Source: Prosopocoilus inquinatus
Lineage: Eukaryota; Arthropoda; Insecta; Coleoptera; Lucanidae
DNA: 64,000 nt
Assembly: GCA_036172665.1 (NCBI GenBank)
Contig: CM069870.1
Span: 45,714,001-45,778,000 of the forward strand
Reading direction: 5' to 3'
The notes beneath the pieces are model-generated. The model was not told the DNA's origin. It saw nothing but the letters and a program-made list of their open reading frames with translations, and searched no databases. Positions 12,501-27,600 of this stretch are shown piece by piece; the first letter of the stretch is position 1, and each line of letters starts with the position of its first letter. Position numbers and translations under genes: made by a program.

Positions 12501-14450
12501 TTAGATAAGTAAAGATCGATTAGATACATCACAGGAACAACGCTAATGCGTGTTGTTTCGTTTAAAACTATTTCCAGCTTCTGCTGCGTCCGAAAATTTC
12601 GTATCTCACATTAGAGTTACTGGAGTCCATCTAAACCTCAAATAACATGATAGATGAGTAAGGATCGATTAGATACATCACAGGAACAACGCTAATGCGT
12701 GTTGTTTCGTTTAAAACTATTTCTAGCTTCAGCTGCGTCCGAGAACTTCGTATCTCACATCAAAGATACTGGAGTCCATCGAAACGCCAAATAACATGAT
12801 AGATGAGTAAGGATCGATTAGATACATCACAGGAACAACGCTAATACGTGTTGTTTCGTTTAAAACTATTTCCAGCGTCTGCTGCGTCCGAAAATTTCGT
12901 ATCTCACATTAGAGTTACTGGAGTCCATCGAAACGTCAAATATCATAGTAGCTAAGTAAGGATCGATTAGATACATCACAGGAACAACGCTAATACGTGT
13001 TGTTTCATTTAAAACTATTTCCAGCTTCAGCTGCGTCCGAGAACTTCGTATCTCACATCAAAGTTACTGGAATCCATGGAAACGCCAAATAACATGATAG
13101 ATGAGTAAGGATCGATTAGATACATCACAGGAACAACGCTAATGCGTGTTGTTTCGTTTAAAACTATTTCCAGCTTCTGCTGCGTCCGAAAATTTCGTAT
13201 CTCACATTAGAGTTACTGGAGTCCATCGAAACGTCAAATATCATAGTAGCTAAGTAAGGATCGATTAGATACATCACAGGAACAACGCTAATACGTGTTG
13301 TTTCGTTCAAAACTATTTCCAGCTTCAGCTGCGTCCGAGAACTTCGTATCTCACATCAAAGTTACTGGAGTCCATCGAAACGTCAAATAACATGATAGAT
13401 GAGTAAGGATCGATTAGATACATCACAGGAACAACGCTAATGCGTGTTGTTTCGTTTAAAACTATTTCCAGGTTCTGCTGCGTCCGAGAACTTCGTATCT
13501 CACGTCAGGGTTACTGGAGTCCATCCAAACGTCAAATAACATGATAGATGAGTAAGGATCGATTAGATACATCACAGGAACAACGCTAATGCGTGTTGTT
13601 TCGTTTAAAACTATTTCCAGCTTCAGCTGCGTCCGAGAACTTCGTATCTCACATCAAAGTTATTGGAGTCCATCGAAACGCCAAATAACATGATAGATGA
13701 GTAAGGATCGATTAGATGCATCACAGGAACAACACTAATGCGTGTTGTTTCGTTTAAAACTATTTCCAGCTTCTGCTGCGTCCGAAAACGTCGTATCTCA
13801 CATCAGAGCTACTGGAGTCCATCGAAACGCCAAATAACATGATATATGAGTAAGGATCGATTAGATACAGCACAGGAACAACGCTAATACGTGTTGTTTC
13901 GTTTAAAACTATTTCCAGCTCCTGCTGCGTCCAAAAACTTTGTATCTCACATCCGACTTACTGGAGTCCATCCAAACGTCAAATAACATGTTAGATAAGT
14001 AAAGATCGATTAGATACATCACAGGAACAACGCTAATGCGTGTTGTTTCGTTTAAAACTATTTCCAGCTTCTGCTGCGTCCGAAAATTTCGTATCTCACA
14101 TTAGAGTTACTGGAGTCCATCGAAACGTCAAATAACATAGTAGCTAAGTAAGGATCGATTAGATACATCACAGGAACAACGCTAATACGTGTTGTTTCGT
14201 TCAAAACTATTTCCAGCTTCTGCTGCGTCCAAAATCTTTGTATCTCACATCAGAGTTACTGGAGTCCATCCAAACGTCAAATAACATGATAGATGAGTAA
14301 GGATCGATTAGATACATCACAGGAACAACGCTAATGCGTGTTGTTTCGTTTAAAACTATTTCCAGCTCCTGCTGCGTCCAAAAACTTTGTATCTCACATC
14401 AGACTTACTGGAGTCCATCCAAACGTCAAATAACATGTTAGATAAGTAAG

Positions 14451-17400
14451 GATCGTTTAGATATATCACAGGAACAACGCTAATACGTGTTGTTTCATTT
14501 AAAACTATTTCCAGCTTCAGCTGCGTCCGAGAACTTCGTATCTCACATCAAAGTTACTGGAGTCCATCGAAACGCCAAATAACATGATATATGAGTAAGG
14601 ATCGATTAGATACAGCACAGGAACAACGCTAATACGTGTTGTTTCGTTTAAAACTATTTCCAGCTCCTGCTGCGTCCAAAAACTTTGTATCTCACATCAG
14701 ACTTACTGGAGTCCATCCAAACGTCAAATAACATGTTAGATAAGTAAGGATCGTTTAGATACATCACAGGAACAACGCTAATACGTGTTGTTTCATTTAA
14801 AACTATATCCAGCTTCAGCTGCGTCCGAGAACTTCGCATCTCACATCAAAGTTACTGGAGTAAATCGAAACGCCAAATAACATGATAGATGAGTAAGGAT
14901 CGATTAGATACATCACAGGAACAACGCTAATGCGTGTTGTTTCGTTTAAAACTATTTCCAGCTTCTGCTGCGTCCGAAAATTTCGTATCTCACATTAGAG
15001 TTACTGGAGTCCATCGAAACGTCAAATAACATAGTAGCTAAGTAAGGATCGATTAGATACATCACAGGAACAACGCTAATACGTGTTGTTTCGTTCAAAA
15101 CTATTTCCAGCTTCTGCTGCGTCCAAAAACTTTGTATCTAACATCAGAGTTACTGGAGTCCATCTAAACCTCAAATAACATGATAGATGAGTAAGGATCG
15201 ATTAGATACATCACAGGAACAACGCTAATACGTGTTGTTTCGTTTAAAACTATTTCCAGCTTCTGCTGCGTCCGAGAACTTCGTATCTCACGTCAGGGTT
15301 ACTGGAGTCCATCCAAACGTCAAATAACATGATAGATAAGTAAGGATCGATTAGATACATCACAGGAACAACGCTAATGCGTGTTGTTTCGTTTAAAACT
15401 ATTTCCAGCTTCTGCTGCGTCCGAAAATTTCTTATCTCACATTAGAGTTACTGGAGTCCATCGAAACGTCAAATAACATGTTAGATAAGTAAGGATCGTT
15501 TAGATATATCACAGGAACAACGCTAATACGTGTTGTTTCATTTAAAACTATTTCCAGCTTCAGCTGCGTCCGAGAACTTCGTATCTCACATCAAAGTTAC
15601 TGGAGTCCATCGAAACGCCAAATAACATGATATATGAGTAAGGATCGATTAGATACAGCACAGGAACAACGCTAATACGTGTTGTTTCGTTTAAAACTAT
15701 TTCCAGCTCCTGCTGCGTCCAAGAACTTTGTATCTCACATCAGACTTACTGGAGTCCATCCAAACGTCAAATAACATGTTAGATAAGTACGGATCGTTTA
15801 GATACATCACAGGAACAACGCTAATACGTGTTGTTTCATTTAAAACTATTTCCAACTTCAGCTGCGTCCGAGAACTTCGTATCTCACATCAAAGTTACTG
15901 GAGTCCATCGAAACGCCAAATAACATGATAGATGAGTAAGGATCGATTAGATACATCACAGGAACAACGCTAATGCGTGTTGTTTCGTTTAAAACTATTT
16001 CCAGCTTCTGCTGCGTCCGAAAATTTCGTATCTCACATTAGAGTTACTGGAGTCCATCGAAACGTCAAATAACATAGTAGCTAAGTAAGGATCGATTAGA
16101 TACATCACAGGAACAACGCTAATACGTGTTGTTTCGTTTAAAACTATTTCCAGCTTCTGCTGCGTCCGAGAACTTCGTATCTCACGTCAGGGTTACTGGA
16201 GTCCATCCAAACGTCAAATAACATGATAGATAAGTAAGGATCGATTAGATACATCACAGGAACAACGCTAATACGTGTTGTTTCGTTTAAAACTATTTCC
16301 AGCTTCTGCTGCGTCCGAAAACGTCGTATCTCACATTAGAGTTACTGGAGTCCATCGAAACGTCAAATAACATGATAGATGAGTAAGGATCGATTAGATA
16401 CATCACAGGAACAACGCTAATACGTGTTGTTTCGTTTAAAACTATTTCCAGCTTCTGCTGCGTCCGAAAACGTCGTATCTCACATCAGAGCTACTGGAGT
16501 CCATCGAAACGCCAAATAACATGATATATGAGTAAGGATCGATTAGATACAGCACAGGAACAACGCTAATACGTGTTGTTTCGTCTAAAACTATTTCCAG
16601 CTCCTGCTGCGTCCATAAACTTTGTATCTCACATCAGACTTACTGGAGTCCATCCAAACCTCAAATAACATGATAGATAAGTTACTGGAGTCCATCGAAA
16701 CGCCAAATAACATGATATATGAGTAAGGATCGATTAGATACAGCACAGGAACAACGCTAATACGTGTTGTTTCGTTTAAAACTATTTCCAGCTCCTGCTG
16801 CGTCCAAGAACTTTGTATCTCACATCAGACTTACTGGAGTCCATCCAAACGTCAAATAACATGTTAGATAAGTAAGGATCGTTTAGATACATCACAGGAA
16901 CAACGCTAATACGTGTTGTTTCATTTAAAACTATTTCCAGCTTCAGCTGCGTCCGAGAACTTCGTATCTCACATCAAAGTTACTGGAGTCCATCGAAACG
17001 TCAAATAACATGATAGATGAGTAAGGATCGATTAGATACATCACAGGAACAACGCTAATACGTGTTGTTTCGTTCAAAACTATTTCCAGCTTCTGCTGCG
17101 TCCGAAATCTTTGTGTCTCTCATCAGAGTTACTGGAGTCCATCCAAACGTCAAATAACATGATAGATGAGTAAGGATCGATTAGATACATCACAGGAACA
17201 ACGCTAATACGTGTTGTTTCGTTTAAAACTATTTCCAGCTTCTGCTGCGTCCGAAAACGTCGTATCTCACATCAGAGCTACTGGAGTCCATCGAAACGCC
17301 AAATAACATGATAGATGAGTAAGGATCGATTAGATACATCACATGAACAACGCTAATGCGTGTTGTTTCGTTTAAAACTATTTCCAGGTTCTGCTGCGTC

Positions 17401-18060
17401 CGAGAACTTCGTATCTCACGTCAGGGTTACTGGAGTCCATCCAAACGTCAAATAACATGATAGATAAGTAAGGATCGATTAGATACATCACAGGAACAAC
17501 GCTAATGCGTGTTGTTTCGCTTAAAACTATTTCCAGCTTCTGCTGTGTCCGAAAATTTCGTTTCTCACATTAGAGTTACTGGAGTTCATCGAAACGTCAA
17601 ATAACATGATAGATGAGTAAGGATCGATTAGATACATCACAGAAACAACGCTAATGCGTGTTGTTTCGTTTAAAACTATTTCCAGCTTCTGCTGCCTCAG
17701 AAAACGTCGTATCTCACATCAGAGCTACTGGAGTCCATCGAAACGCCAAATAACATGATAGATGAGTAAGGATCGATTAGATACATCACAGGAACAACGC
17801 TAATGCGTGTTGTTTCGTTTAAAACTATTTCCAGGTTCTGCTGCGTCCGAGAACTTCGTATCTCACGTCAGGGTTACTGGAGTCCATCCAAACGTCAAAT
17901 CACATGATAGATGAGTAAGGATCGATTAGATACATAACAGGAACAACGCTAATACGTGTTGTTTTGTTCAAAACTATTTCCAGCTTCTGCTGCGTCCGAA
18001 ATCTTTGTGTCTCTCATCAGAGTTACTGGAGTCCATCCAAACGTCAAATAACATGATAGA
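14451..18060 (+). repeat. Higher-order block, copy 1 of the 14-18 / 30-34 kb pair
   Basis: This block matches about 29,840-34,000. The offset is 15,386 at the marker 'tatctaacat' (15,135 and 30,521), 15,535 at the 42 bp partial monomer (16,681 and 32,216) and 15,833 at 'gctgcctcag' (17,691 and 33,524); each step is a whole number of monomers. Within it, a seven-monomer (1,043 bp) shift links about 14,451-15,100 with 15,494-16,090. Confidence 0.82.
16681..16722 (+). repeat. 42 bp partial monomer, copy 1
   Basis: Here 'gataagt' runs straight into 'tactggag' instead of 'aaggatcg', adding only the last 42 bp of a C-class monomer (ending 'gatatatga') before the next full unit starts. The joint can be placed in the short overlap 'gtta/gtaa', which suggests joining with a few bases of homology. 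Confidence 0.92.
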
Positions 18061-18139
18061 TGAGTAAGGATCGATTAGATACATCACAGGAACAACGCTA
18101 ATACGTGTTGTTTCGTTCAAAACCATTTCCAGCTTCAGC

Positions 18140-21100
18140 TGCGTCCGAAAATTTCGTATCTCACATTAGAGTTACTGGAGTCCATCCAAACGTCAAATAA
18201 CATGTTAGATAAGTAAGGATCGTTTAGATACATCACAGGAACAACGCTAATACGTGTTGTTTCATTTAAAACTATTTCCAGCTTCAGCTGCGTCCGAGAA
18301 CTTCGTATCTCACATCAAAGTTACTGGAATCCATGGAAACGCCAAATAACATGATAGATGAGTAAGGATCGATTAGATACATCACAGGAACAACGCTAAT
18401 ACGTGTTGTTTCGTTCAAAACTATTTCCAGCTTCTGCTGCGTTCAAAAACTTTGTATCTCACATCAGAGTTACTGGAGTCCATCCAAAAGTCAAATAACA
18501 TGATAGATGAGTAAGGATCGATTAGATACATCACAGGAACAACGCTAATACGTGTTGTTTCGTTTAAAACTATTACCAGCTTCTGCTGCGTCCGAGAACT
18601 TCGTATCTCACGTCAGGGTTACTGGAGTCCATCCAAACGTCAAATAACATGATAGATAAGTAATGATCGATTAGATACATCACAGGAACAACGCTAATGC
18701 GTGTTGTTTCGTTTAAAACTATTTCCAGCTTCTGCTGCGTCCGAAAATTTCGTATCTCACATTAGAGTTACTGGAATCCATCGAAACGTCAAATAACATG
18801 ATAGATGAGTAAGGATCGATTAGATACATCACAGGAACAACGCTAATACGTGTTGTTTCGTTTAAAACTATTTCCAGCTTCTGCTGCGACCGAAAACGTC
18901 GTATCTCACATCAGAGCTACTGGAGTCCATCGAAACGCCAAATAACATGATATATGAGTAAGGATCGATTAGATACATCACAGGAACAACGCTAATGCGT
19001 GTTGTTTCGTTTAAAACTATTTCCAGCTTCTGCTGCGTCAGAAAATTTCGTATCTCACATTAGAGTTACTGGAGTCCATCCAAACGTCAAATAATATGAT
19101 AGATAAGTAAGGATCGATTAGATACATCACATGAACAACGCTAATGCGTGTTGTTTCGTTTAAAACTATTTCCAGCTTCTGCTGCGTCCGAGAACTTCGT
19201 ATCTCACGTCAGGGTTACTGGAGTCCATCCAAACGTCAAATAACATGATAGATAAGTAAGGATCGATTAGATACATCACAGGAACAACGCTAATGCGTGT
19301 TGTTTCGTTTAAAACTATTTCCAGCTTTTGCTGCGTCCGAAAATTTCGTATCTCACATTAGAGTTACTGGAGTCCATCGAAACGTCAAATAACATGATAG
19401 ATGAGTAAGGATCGATTAGATACATCACAGGAACAACGCTAATACGTGTTGTTTCGTTCAAAACTATTTCCAGTTTCTGCTGCGTCCGAAATCTTTGTGT
19501 CTCTCATCAGAGTTACTGGAGTCCATCCAAACGTCAAATAACATGGTAAATGAGTAAGGATCGATTAGATACATCACAGGAACAACGCTAATGCGTGTTG
19601 TTTCGTTTAAAACTATTTCCAGCTTCTGCTGCGTCCGAGAACTTCGTATCTCACGTCAGGGTTACTGGAGTCCATCCAAACGTCAAATAACATGATAGAT
19701 AAGTAAGGATCGATTAGATACATCACAGGAACAACGCTAATACGTCTTGTTTCGTTCAAAACTATTTCCAGTTTCTGCTGCGTCCAAAAACTTTGTATCT
19801 CACATCAGAGTTACTGGAGTCCATCCAAACGTCAAATAACATGATAGATGAGTAAGGATCGATTAGATACATCACAGGAACAACGCTAATACGTGTTGTT
19901 TCGTTTAAAACTATTTCCAGCTTCTGCTGCGTCCGAGAACTTCGTATCTCACGTCAGGGTTACTGGAGTCCATCCAAACGTCAAATAATATGATAGATAA
20001 GTAAGGATCGATTAGATACATCACATGAACAACGCTAATGCGTGTTGTTTCGTTTAAAACTATTTCCAGCTTCTGCTGCGTCCGAGAACTTCGTATCTCA
20101 CGTCAGGGTTACTGGAGTCCATCCAAACGTCAAATAACATGATAGATAAGTAAGGATCGATTAGATACATCACAGGAACAACGCTAATGCGTGTTGTTTC
20201 GTTTAAAACTATTTCCAGCTTCTGCTGCGTCCGAAAATTTCGTATCTCACATTAGAGTTACTGGAGTCCATCGAAACGTCAAATAACATGATAGATGAGT
20301 AAGGATCGATTAGAACCATCACAGGAACAACGCTAATACGTGATGTTTCGTTCAAAACTATTTCCAGCTTCTGCTGCGTCCGAAATCCTTGTGTCTCTCA
20401 TCAGAGATACTGGAGTCCATCCAAACGTCAAATAACATGATAGATGAGTAAGGATCGGTTAGATACATCACAGGAACAACGCTAATACGTGTTGTTTCGT
20501 TTAAAACTATTTCCAGCTTCTGCTGCGTCCGAAAACGTCGTATCTCACATCAGAGTTACTGGAGTCCATCGAAACGTCAAATAACATGAAAGATAAGTAT
20601 GGGTCGATTAGATACAGCACAGGAACAACGCTAATACGTGTTGTTTCGTTCAAAACTATTTCCAGATTCTGCTGCGTCCGATAACTTTGTATCTCACATC
20701 AGGGTTACTGGAGTCCGTCCAAACGTCAAATAACATGATAGATGAGTAAGGATCGATTAGATACAGCACAGGAACAACGCTAATACGTGTTGTTTCGTTT
20801 AAAACTATTTCCAGCTCCTGCTGCGTCCAAAAACTTTGTATCTCACATCAGACTTACTGGAGTCCATCCAAACGTCAAATAACATGTTAGTTAAGTAAGG
20901 ATCGTTTAAATACATCACAGGAACAACGCTAATACGTGTTGTTTCATTTAAAACTATTTCCAGCTTCAGCTGCGTCCGAGAACTTCGTATCTCACATCAA
21001 AGTTACTGGAGTCCATCGAAACGCCAAATAACATGATAGATGAGTAAGGATCGATTAGATACATCACAGGAACAACGCTAATGCGTGTTGTTTCGTTTAA

Positions 21101-23740
21101 AACTATTTCCAGCTTCTGCTGCGTCCGAAAATTTCGTATCTCACATTAGAGTTACTGGAGTCCATCTAAACCTCAAATAACATGATAGATGAGTAAGGAT
21201 CGATTAGATACATCACAGGAACAACGCTAATACGTGTTGTTTCGTTTAAAACTATTTCCAGCTTCTGCTGCGTCCGATAACTTCGTATCTCACGACAGGG
21301 TTACTAGAGTCCATCCAAACGTCAAATAACATGATAGATAAGTAAGGATCGATTAGATACATCACAGGAACAACGCTAATACGTGTTGTTTCGTTTAAAA
21401 CTATTTCCAGCTTCTGCTGCGTCCGAGAACTTCGTATCTCACGTCAGGGTTACTGGAGTCCATCCAAACGTCAAATAACATGATAGATAAGTAAGGATCG
21501 ATTAGATACATCACAGGAACAACGCTAATTCGTGTTGTTTCGTTTAAAACTATTTCCAGCTTCTGCTGCGTCCGAAAATTTCGTATCTCACATTAGAGTT
21601 ACTGGAGTCCATCGAAACGTCAAGTAACATGATAGATGAGTAAGGATCGATTAGATACATCACAGGAACAACGCTAATACGTGTTGTTTCGTTTAAAACT
21701 ATTTCCAGCTTCTGCTGCGTCCGTAAACGTCGTATCTCACATCAGAGCTACTGGAGTCCATCGAAACGAATAACATGATATATGAGTAAGGATCGATTAG
21801 ATACAGCACAGGAACAACGCTAATACGTGTTGTTTCGTTTAAAACTATTTCCAGCTTCTGCTGCGTCCAAAAACTTTGTATCTCACATCAGAGTTACTGG
21901 AGTCCATCCAAACGTCAAATAACATGATAGATGAGTAAGGATCGATTAGATACATCACAAGAACAACGCTAATACTTGTTGTTTCGTTTAAAACTATTTC
22001 CAGCTTCTGCTGAGTCCGAGAACTTCGTATCTCACGTCAGGGTTACTGGAGTCCATCCAAACGTCAAATAACATGATAGATAAGTAAGGATCGATCAGAT
22101 ATATCACAGGAACAACGCTAATGCGTGTTGTTTCGTTTAAAACTATTTCCAGCTTCTGCTGCGTCCGAGAACTTCGTATCTCACGTCAGGGTTACTGGAG
22201 TCCATCCAAACGTCAAATACCATGATAGATAAGTAAGGATCGATTAGGTACATCACAGGAACAACGCTAATGCGTGTTGTTTCGTTTAAAACTATTTCCA
22301 GCTTCTGCTGCGTCCGAAAATTTCGTATCTCACATTAGAGTTACTGGAGTCCATCCAAACGTCAAATAACATGTTAGATAAGTAAGGATCGTTTAGATAC
22401 ATCACAGGAACAACGCTAATACGTGTTGTTTCATTTAAAACTATTTCCAGCTTCAGCTGCGTCCGAGAACTTCGTATCTCACATCAAAGTTACTGGAATC
22501 CATGGAAACGCCAAATAACATGATAGATGAGTAAGGATCGATTAGATACATCACAGGAACAACGCTAATGCGTGTTGTTTCGTTTAAAACTATTTCCAGC
22601 TTCTGCTGCGTCCGAAAATTTCGTATCTCACATTAGAGTTACTGGAGTCCATCGAAACCTCAAATATCATAGTAGCTAAGTAAGGATCGATTAGATACAT
22701 CACAGGAACAACGCTAATACGTGTTGTTTCGTTCAAAACTATTTCCAGCTTCAGCTGCGTCCGAGAACTTCGTATCTCACATCAAAGTTACTGGAGTCCA
22801 TCGAAACGTCAAATAACATGATAGATGAGTAAGGATCGATTAGATACATCACAGGAACAACGCTAATGCGCGTTGTTTCGTTTAAAACTATTTCCAGGTT
22901 CTGCTGCGTCCGAGAACTTCGTATCTCACCTCAAAGTTACTGGAATCCATCGAAACGCCAAATAACATGATATATGAGTAAGGATCGATTAGATACATCA
23001 CAGGAACAACGCTAATGCGTGGTGTTTCGTCTAAAACTATTTCCAGCTTTTGCTGCGTCCGAAAATTTCGTATCTCATATTAGAGTTACTGGAGTCCATC
23101 GAAACGTCAAATAACATAGTAGCTAAGTAAGGATCGATTAGATACATCACAGGAACAACGCTAATACGTGTTGTTTCGTTCAAAACTATTTCCAGCTTCA
23201 GCTGCGTCCGAGAACTTCGTATCTCACATCAAAGTTACTGGAGTCCATCGAAACGCCAAATAACATGATAGATGAGTAAGGAACGATTAGATACATCACA
23301 GGAACAACGCTAATGCGTGTTGTTTCGTTTAAAACTATTTCCAGGTTCTGCTGCGTCCGAGAACTTCGTATCTCACGTCAGGGTTACTGGAGTCCATCCA
23401 AACGTCAAATAACATGATAGATGAGTAAGGATCGATTAGATACATCACAGGAACAACGCTAATGCGTGTTGCTTCGTTTAAAACTATTTCCAGCTTCTGC
23501 TGCGTCCGAAAATTTCGTTTCTCACATTAGAGTTACTGGAGTCCATCGAAACGTCAAATAACGTGATAGATGAGTAAGGATCGATTAGATACATCACAGG
23601 AACAACGCTAATGCATGTTGTTTCGTTTAAAACTATTTCCAGCTTCTGCTGCGTCCGAAAATTTCGTATCTCACATTAGAGTTACTGGAGTCCATCGAAA
23701 CGTCAAATATCATAGTAGCTAAGTAAGGATCGATTAGATA
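18140..23740 (+). repeat. Mosaic multi-kb copy of the 3-11.3 kb region
   Basis: Pieces of this segment match earlier sequence at different offsets. About 18,140-20,300 matches about 6,180-8,300 (offset 11,962, tracked by 'ccaaaagtc' and 'gcgtcagaaa'). About 20,303-21,495 matches 2979-4171 (offset 17,324, tracked by 'gtgatgttt' and 'aagtatggg'). About 21,500-23,740 matches about 8,790-11,330 (offset 12,707, falling to 12,406 after a 3 bp deletion near 21,767 and the loss of two monomers; tracked by 'cgtaaacg' and 'gttgcttcg'). The order of the parts differs from the source region. Confidence 0.8.
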
Positions 23741-24659
23741 CATCACAGGAACAACGCTAATACGTGTTGTTTCGTTTAAAACTATTTCCAGCTTCTGCTG
23801 CGTCCGAAAACGTCGTATCTCACATCAGAGCTACTGGAGTCCATCGAAACGCCAAATAACATGATATATGAGTAAGGATCGATTAGATACAGCACAGGAA
23901 CAACGCTAATACGTGTTGTTTCATTTAAAACTATTTCCAGCTTCAGCTGCGTCCGAGAACTTCGTATCTCACATCAAAGTTATTGGAGTCCATCGAAACG
24001 CCAAATAACATGATAGATGAGTAAGGATCGATTAGATGCATCACAGGAACAACACTAATACGTGTTGTTTCGTTTAAAACTATTTCCAGCTCCTGCTGCG
24101 TCCATAAACTTTGTATCTCACATCAGACTTACTGGAGTCCATCCAAACGTCAAATAACATGATAGATAAGTAAGGATCGATTAGATACATCACAGTAACA
24201 ACGCTAATGCGTGTTGTTTCGTTTAAAACTATTTCTAGCTTCAGCTGCGTCCGAGAACTCCGTATCTCACATCAAAGTTACTGGAGTCCATCGAAACGCC
24301 AAATAACATGATAGATGAGTAAGGATCGATTAGATACATCACAGGAACAACGCTAATACGTGTTGTTTCATTTAAAACTATTTCCAGCTTCAGCTGCGTC
24401 CGAGAACTTCGTATCTCACATCAAAGTTATTGGAGTCCATCGAAACGCCAAATAACATGATAGATGAGTAAGGATCGATTAGATGCATCACAGGAACAAC
24501 ACTAATACGTGTTGTTTCGTTTAAAACTATTTCCAGGTTCTGCTGCGTCCGAGAACTTCGTATCTCACATCAAAGTTACTGGAATCCATAGAAACGCCAA
24601 ATAACATGATAGATGAGTAAGGATCGATTAGATACATCACAGGAACAACGCTAATGCGT

Positions 24660-27600
24660 GTTGTTTTGTTCAAAACTATTTCCAGCTTCTGCTGCGTCCG
24701 AAATCTTTGTGTCTCTCATCAGAGTTACTGGAGTCCATCCAAACGTCAAATAACATGATAGATGAGTAAGGATCGATTAGGTACATCACAGGAACAACGC
24801 TAATGCGTTTTGTTTCGTTTAAAACTATTTCCAGCTTCTGCTGCGTCCGAAAATTTCGTATCTCACATTAGAGTTACTGGAGTCCATCCAAACGTCAAAT
24901 AACATGTTAGATAAGTAAGGATCGTTTAGATACATCACAGGAACAACGCTAATACGTGTTGTTTCATTTAAAACTATTTCCAGCTTCAGCTGCGTCCGAG
25001 AACTTCGTATCTCACATCAAAGTTACTGGAATCCATAGAAACGCCAAATAACATGATAGATGAGTAAGGATCGATTAGATACATCACAGGAACAACGCTA
25101 ATGCGTGTTGTTTCGTTTAAAACTATTTCCAGCTTCTGCTGCGTCCGAAAATTTCGTATCTCACATTAGAGTTACTGGAGTCCATCGAAACGTCAAATAT
25201 CATAGTAGCTAAGTAAGGATCGATTAGATACATCACAGGAACAACGCTAATACGTGTTGTTTCGTTCAAAACTATTTCCAGCTTCAGCTGCGTCCGAGAA
25301 CTACGTATCTCACATCAAAGTTACTGGAGTCCATCGAAACGTCAAATAACATGATAGATGATTAAGGATCGATTAGATACATCACAGGAACAACGCTAAT
25401 GCGCGTTGTTTCGTTTAAAACTATTTCCAGGTTCTGCTGCGTCCGAGAACTTCGTATCTCACCTCAATGTTACTGGAATCCATCGAAACGCCAAATAACA
25501 TGATATATGAGTAAGGATCGATTAGATACATCACAGGAACAACGCTAATGCGTGTTGTTTCGTCTAAAACTATTTCCAGCTTTTGCTGCGTCCGAAAATT
25601 TCGTATCTAATATTAGAGTTACTGGAGTCCATCGAAACGTCAAATAACATAGTAGCTAAGTAAGGATCGATTAGATACATCACAGGAACAACGCTAATAC
25701 GTGTTGTTTCGTTCAAAACTATTTCCAGCTTCAGCTGCGTCCGAGAACTTCGTATCTCACATCAAAGTTACTGGAGTCCATCGAAACGCCAAATAACATG
25801 ATAGATGAGTAAGGATCGATTAGATACATCACAGGAACAACGCTAATGCGCGTTGTTTCGTTTAAAACTATTTCCAGGTTCTGCTGCGTCCGAGAACTTC
25901 GTATCTCACCTCAAAGTTACTGGAATCCATCGAAACGCCAAATAACATGATATATGAGTAAGGATCGATTAGATACATCACAGGAACAACGCTAATGCGT
26001 GTTGTTTCGTTTAAAACTATTTCCAGTTTCTGCTGCGTCCGAAAATTTCGTATCTCACATTAGAGTTACTGGAGTCCATCGAAACGTCAAATAACGTGAT
26101 AGATGAGTAAGGATCGATTAGATACATCACAGGAACAACGCTAATGCGTGTTGTTTCGTTTAAAACTATTTCCAGTTTCTGCTGCGTCCGAAAATTTCGT
26201 ATCTCACATTAGAGTTACTGGAGTCCATCGAAACGTCAAATATCATAGTAGCTAAGTAAGGATCGATTAGATACATCACAGGAACAACGCTAATACGTGT
26301 TGTTTCGTTTAAAACCATTTCCAGCTTCTGCTGCGTCCGAAAACGTCGTATCTCACATCAGAGCTACTGGAGTCCATCCAAACGTCAAATCACATGATAG
26401 ATGAGTAAGGATCGATTAGATACATCACAGGAACAACGCTAATACGTGTTGTTTTGTTCAAAACTATTTCCAGCTTCTGCTGCGTCCGAAATCTTTGTGT
26501 CTCTCATCAGAGTTACTGGAGTCCATCCAAACGTCAAATAACATGATAGATGAGTAAGGATCGATTAGGTACATCACAGGAACAACGCTAATGCGTTTTG
26601 TTTCGTTTAAAACTATTTCCAGCTTCTGCTGCGTCCGAAAATTTCGTATCTCACATTAGAGTTACTGGAGTCCATCCAAACGTCAAATAACATGTTAGAT
26701 AAGTAAGGATCGTTTAGATACATCACAGGAACAACGCTAATACGTGTTGTTTCATTTAAAACTATTTCCAGCTTCAGCTGCGTCCGAGAACTTCGTATCT
26801 CACATCAAAGTTACTGGAATCCATAGAAACGCCAAATAACATGATAGATGAGTAAGGATCGATTAGATACATCACAGGAACAACGCTAATGCGTGTTGTT
26901 TCGTTTAAAACTATTTCCAGCTTCTGCTGCGTCCGAAAATTTCGTATCTCACATTAGAGTTACTGGAGTCCATCGAAACGTCAAATATCATAGTAGCTAA
27001 GTAAGGATCGATTAGATACATCACAGGAACAACGCTAATACGTGTTGTTTCGTTCAAAACTATTTCCAGCTTCAGCTGCGTCCGAGAACTACGTATCTCA
27101 CATCAAAGTTACTGGAGTCCATCGAAACGTCAAATAACATGATAGATGATTAAGGATCGATTAGATACATCACAGGAACAACGCTAATGCGCGTTGTTTC
27201 GTTTAAAACTATTTCCAGGTTCTGCTGCGTCCGAGAACTTCGTATCTCACCTCAAAGTTACTGGAATCCATCGAAACGCCAAATAACATGATATATGAGT
27301 AAGGATCGATTAGATACATCACAGGAACAACGCTAATGCGTGTTGTTTCGTCTAAAACTATTTCCAGCTTTTGCTGCGTCCGAAAATTTCGTATCTAATA
27401 TTAGAGTTACTGGAGTCCATCGAAACGTCAAATAACATAGTAGCTAAGTAAGGATCGATTAGATACATCACAGGAACAACGCTAATACGTGTTGTTTCGT
27501 TCAAAACTATTTCCAGCTTCAGCTGCGTCCGAGAACTTCGTATCTCACATCAAAGTTACTGGAGTCCATCGAAACGCCAAATAACATGATAGATGAGTAA

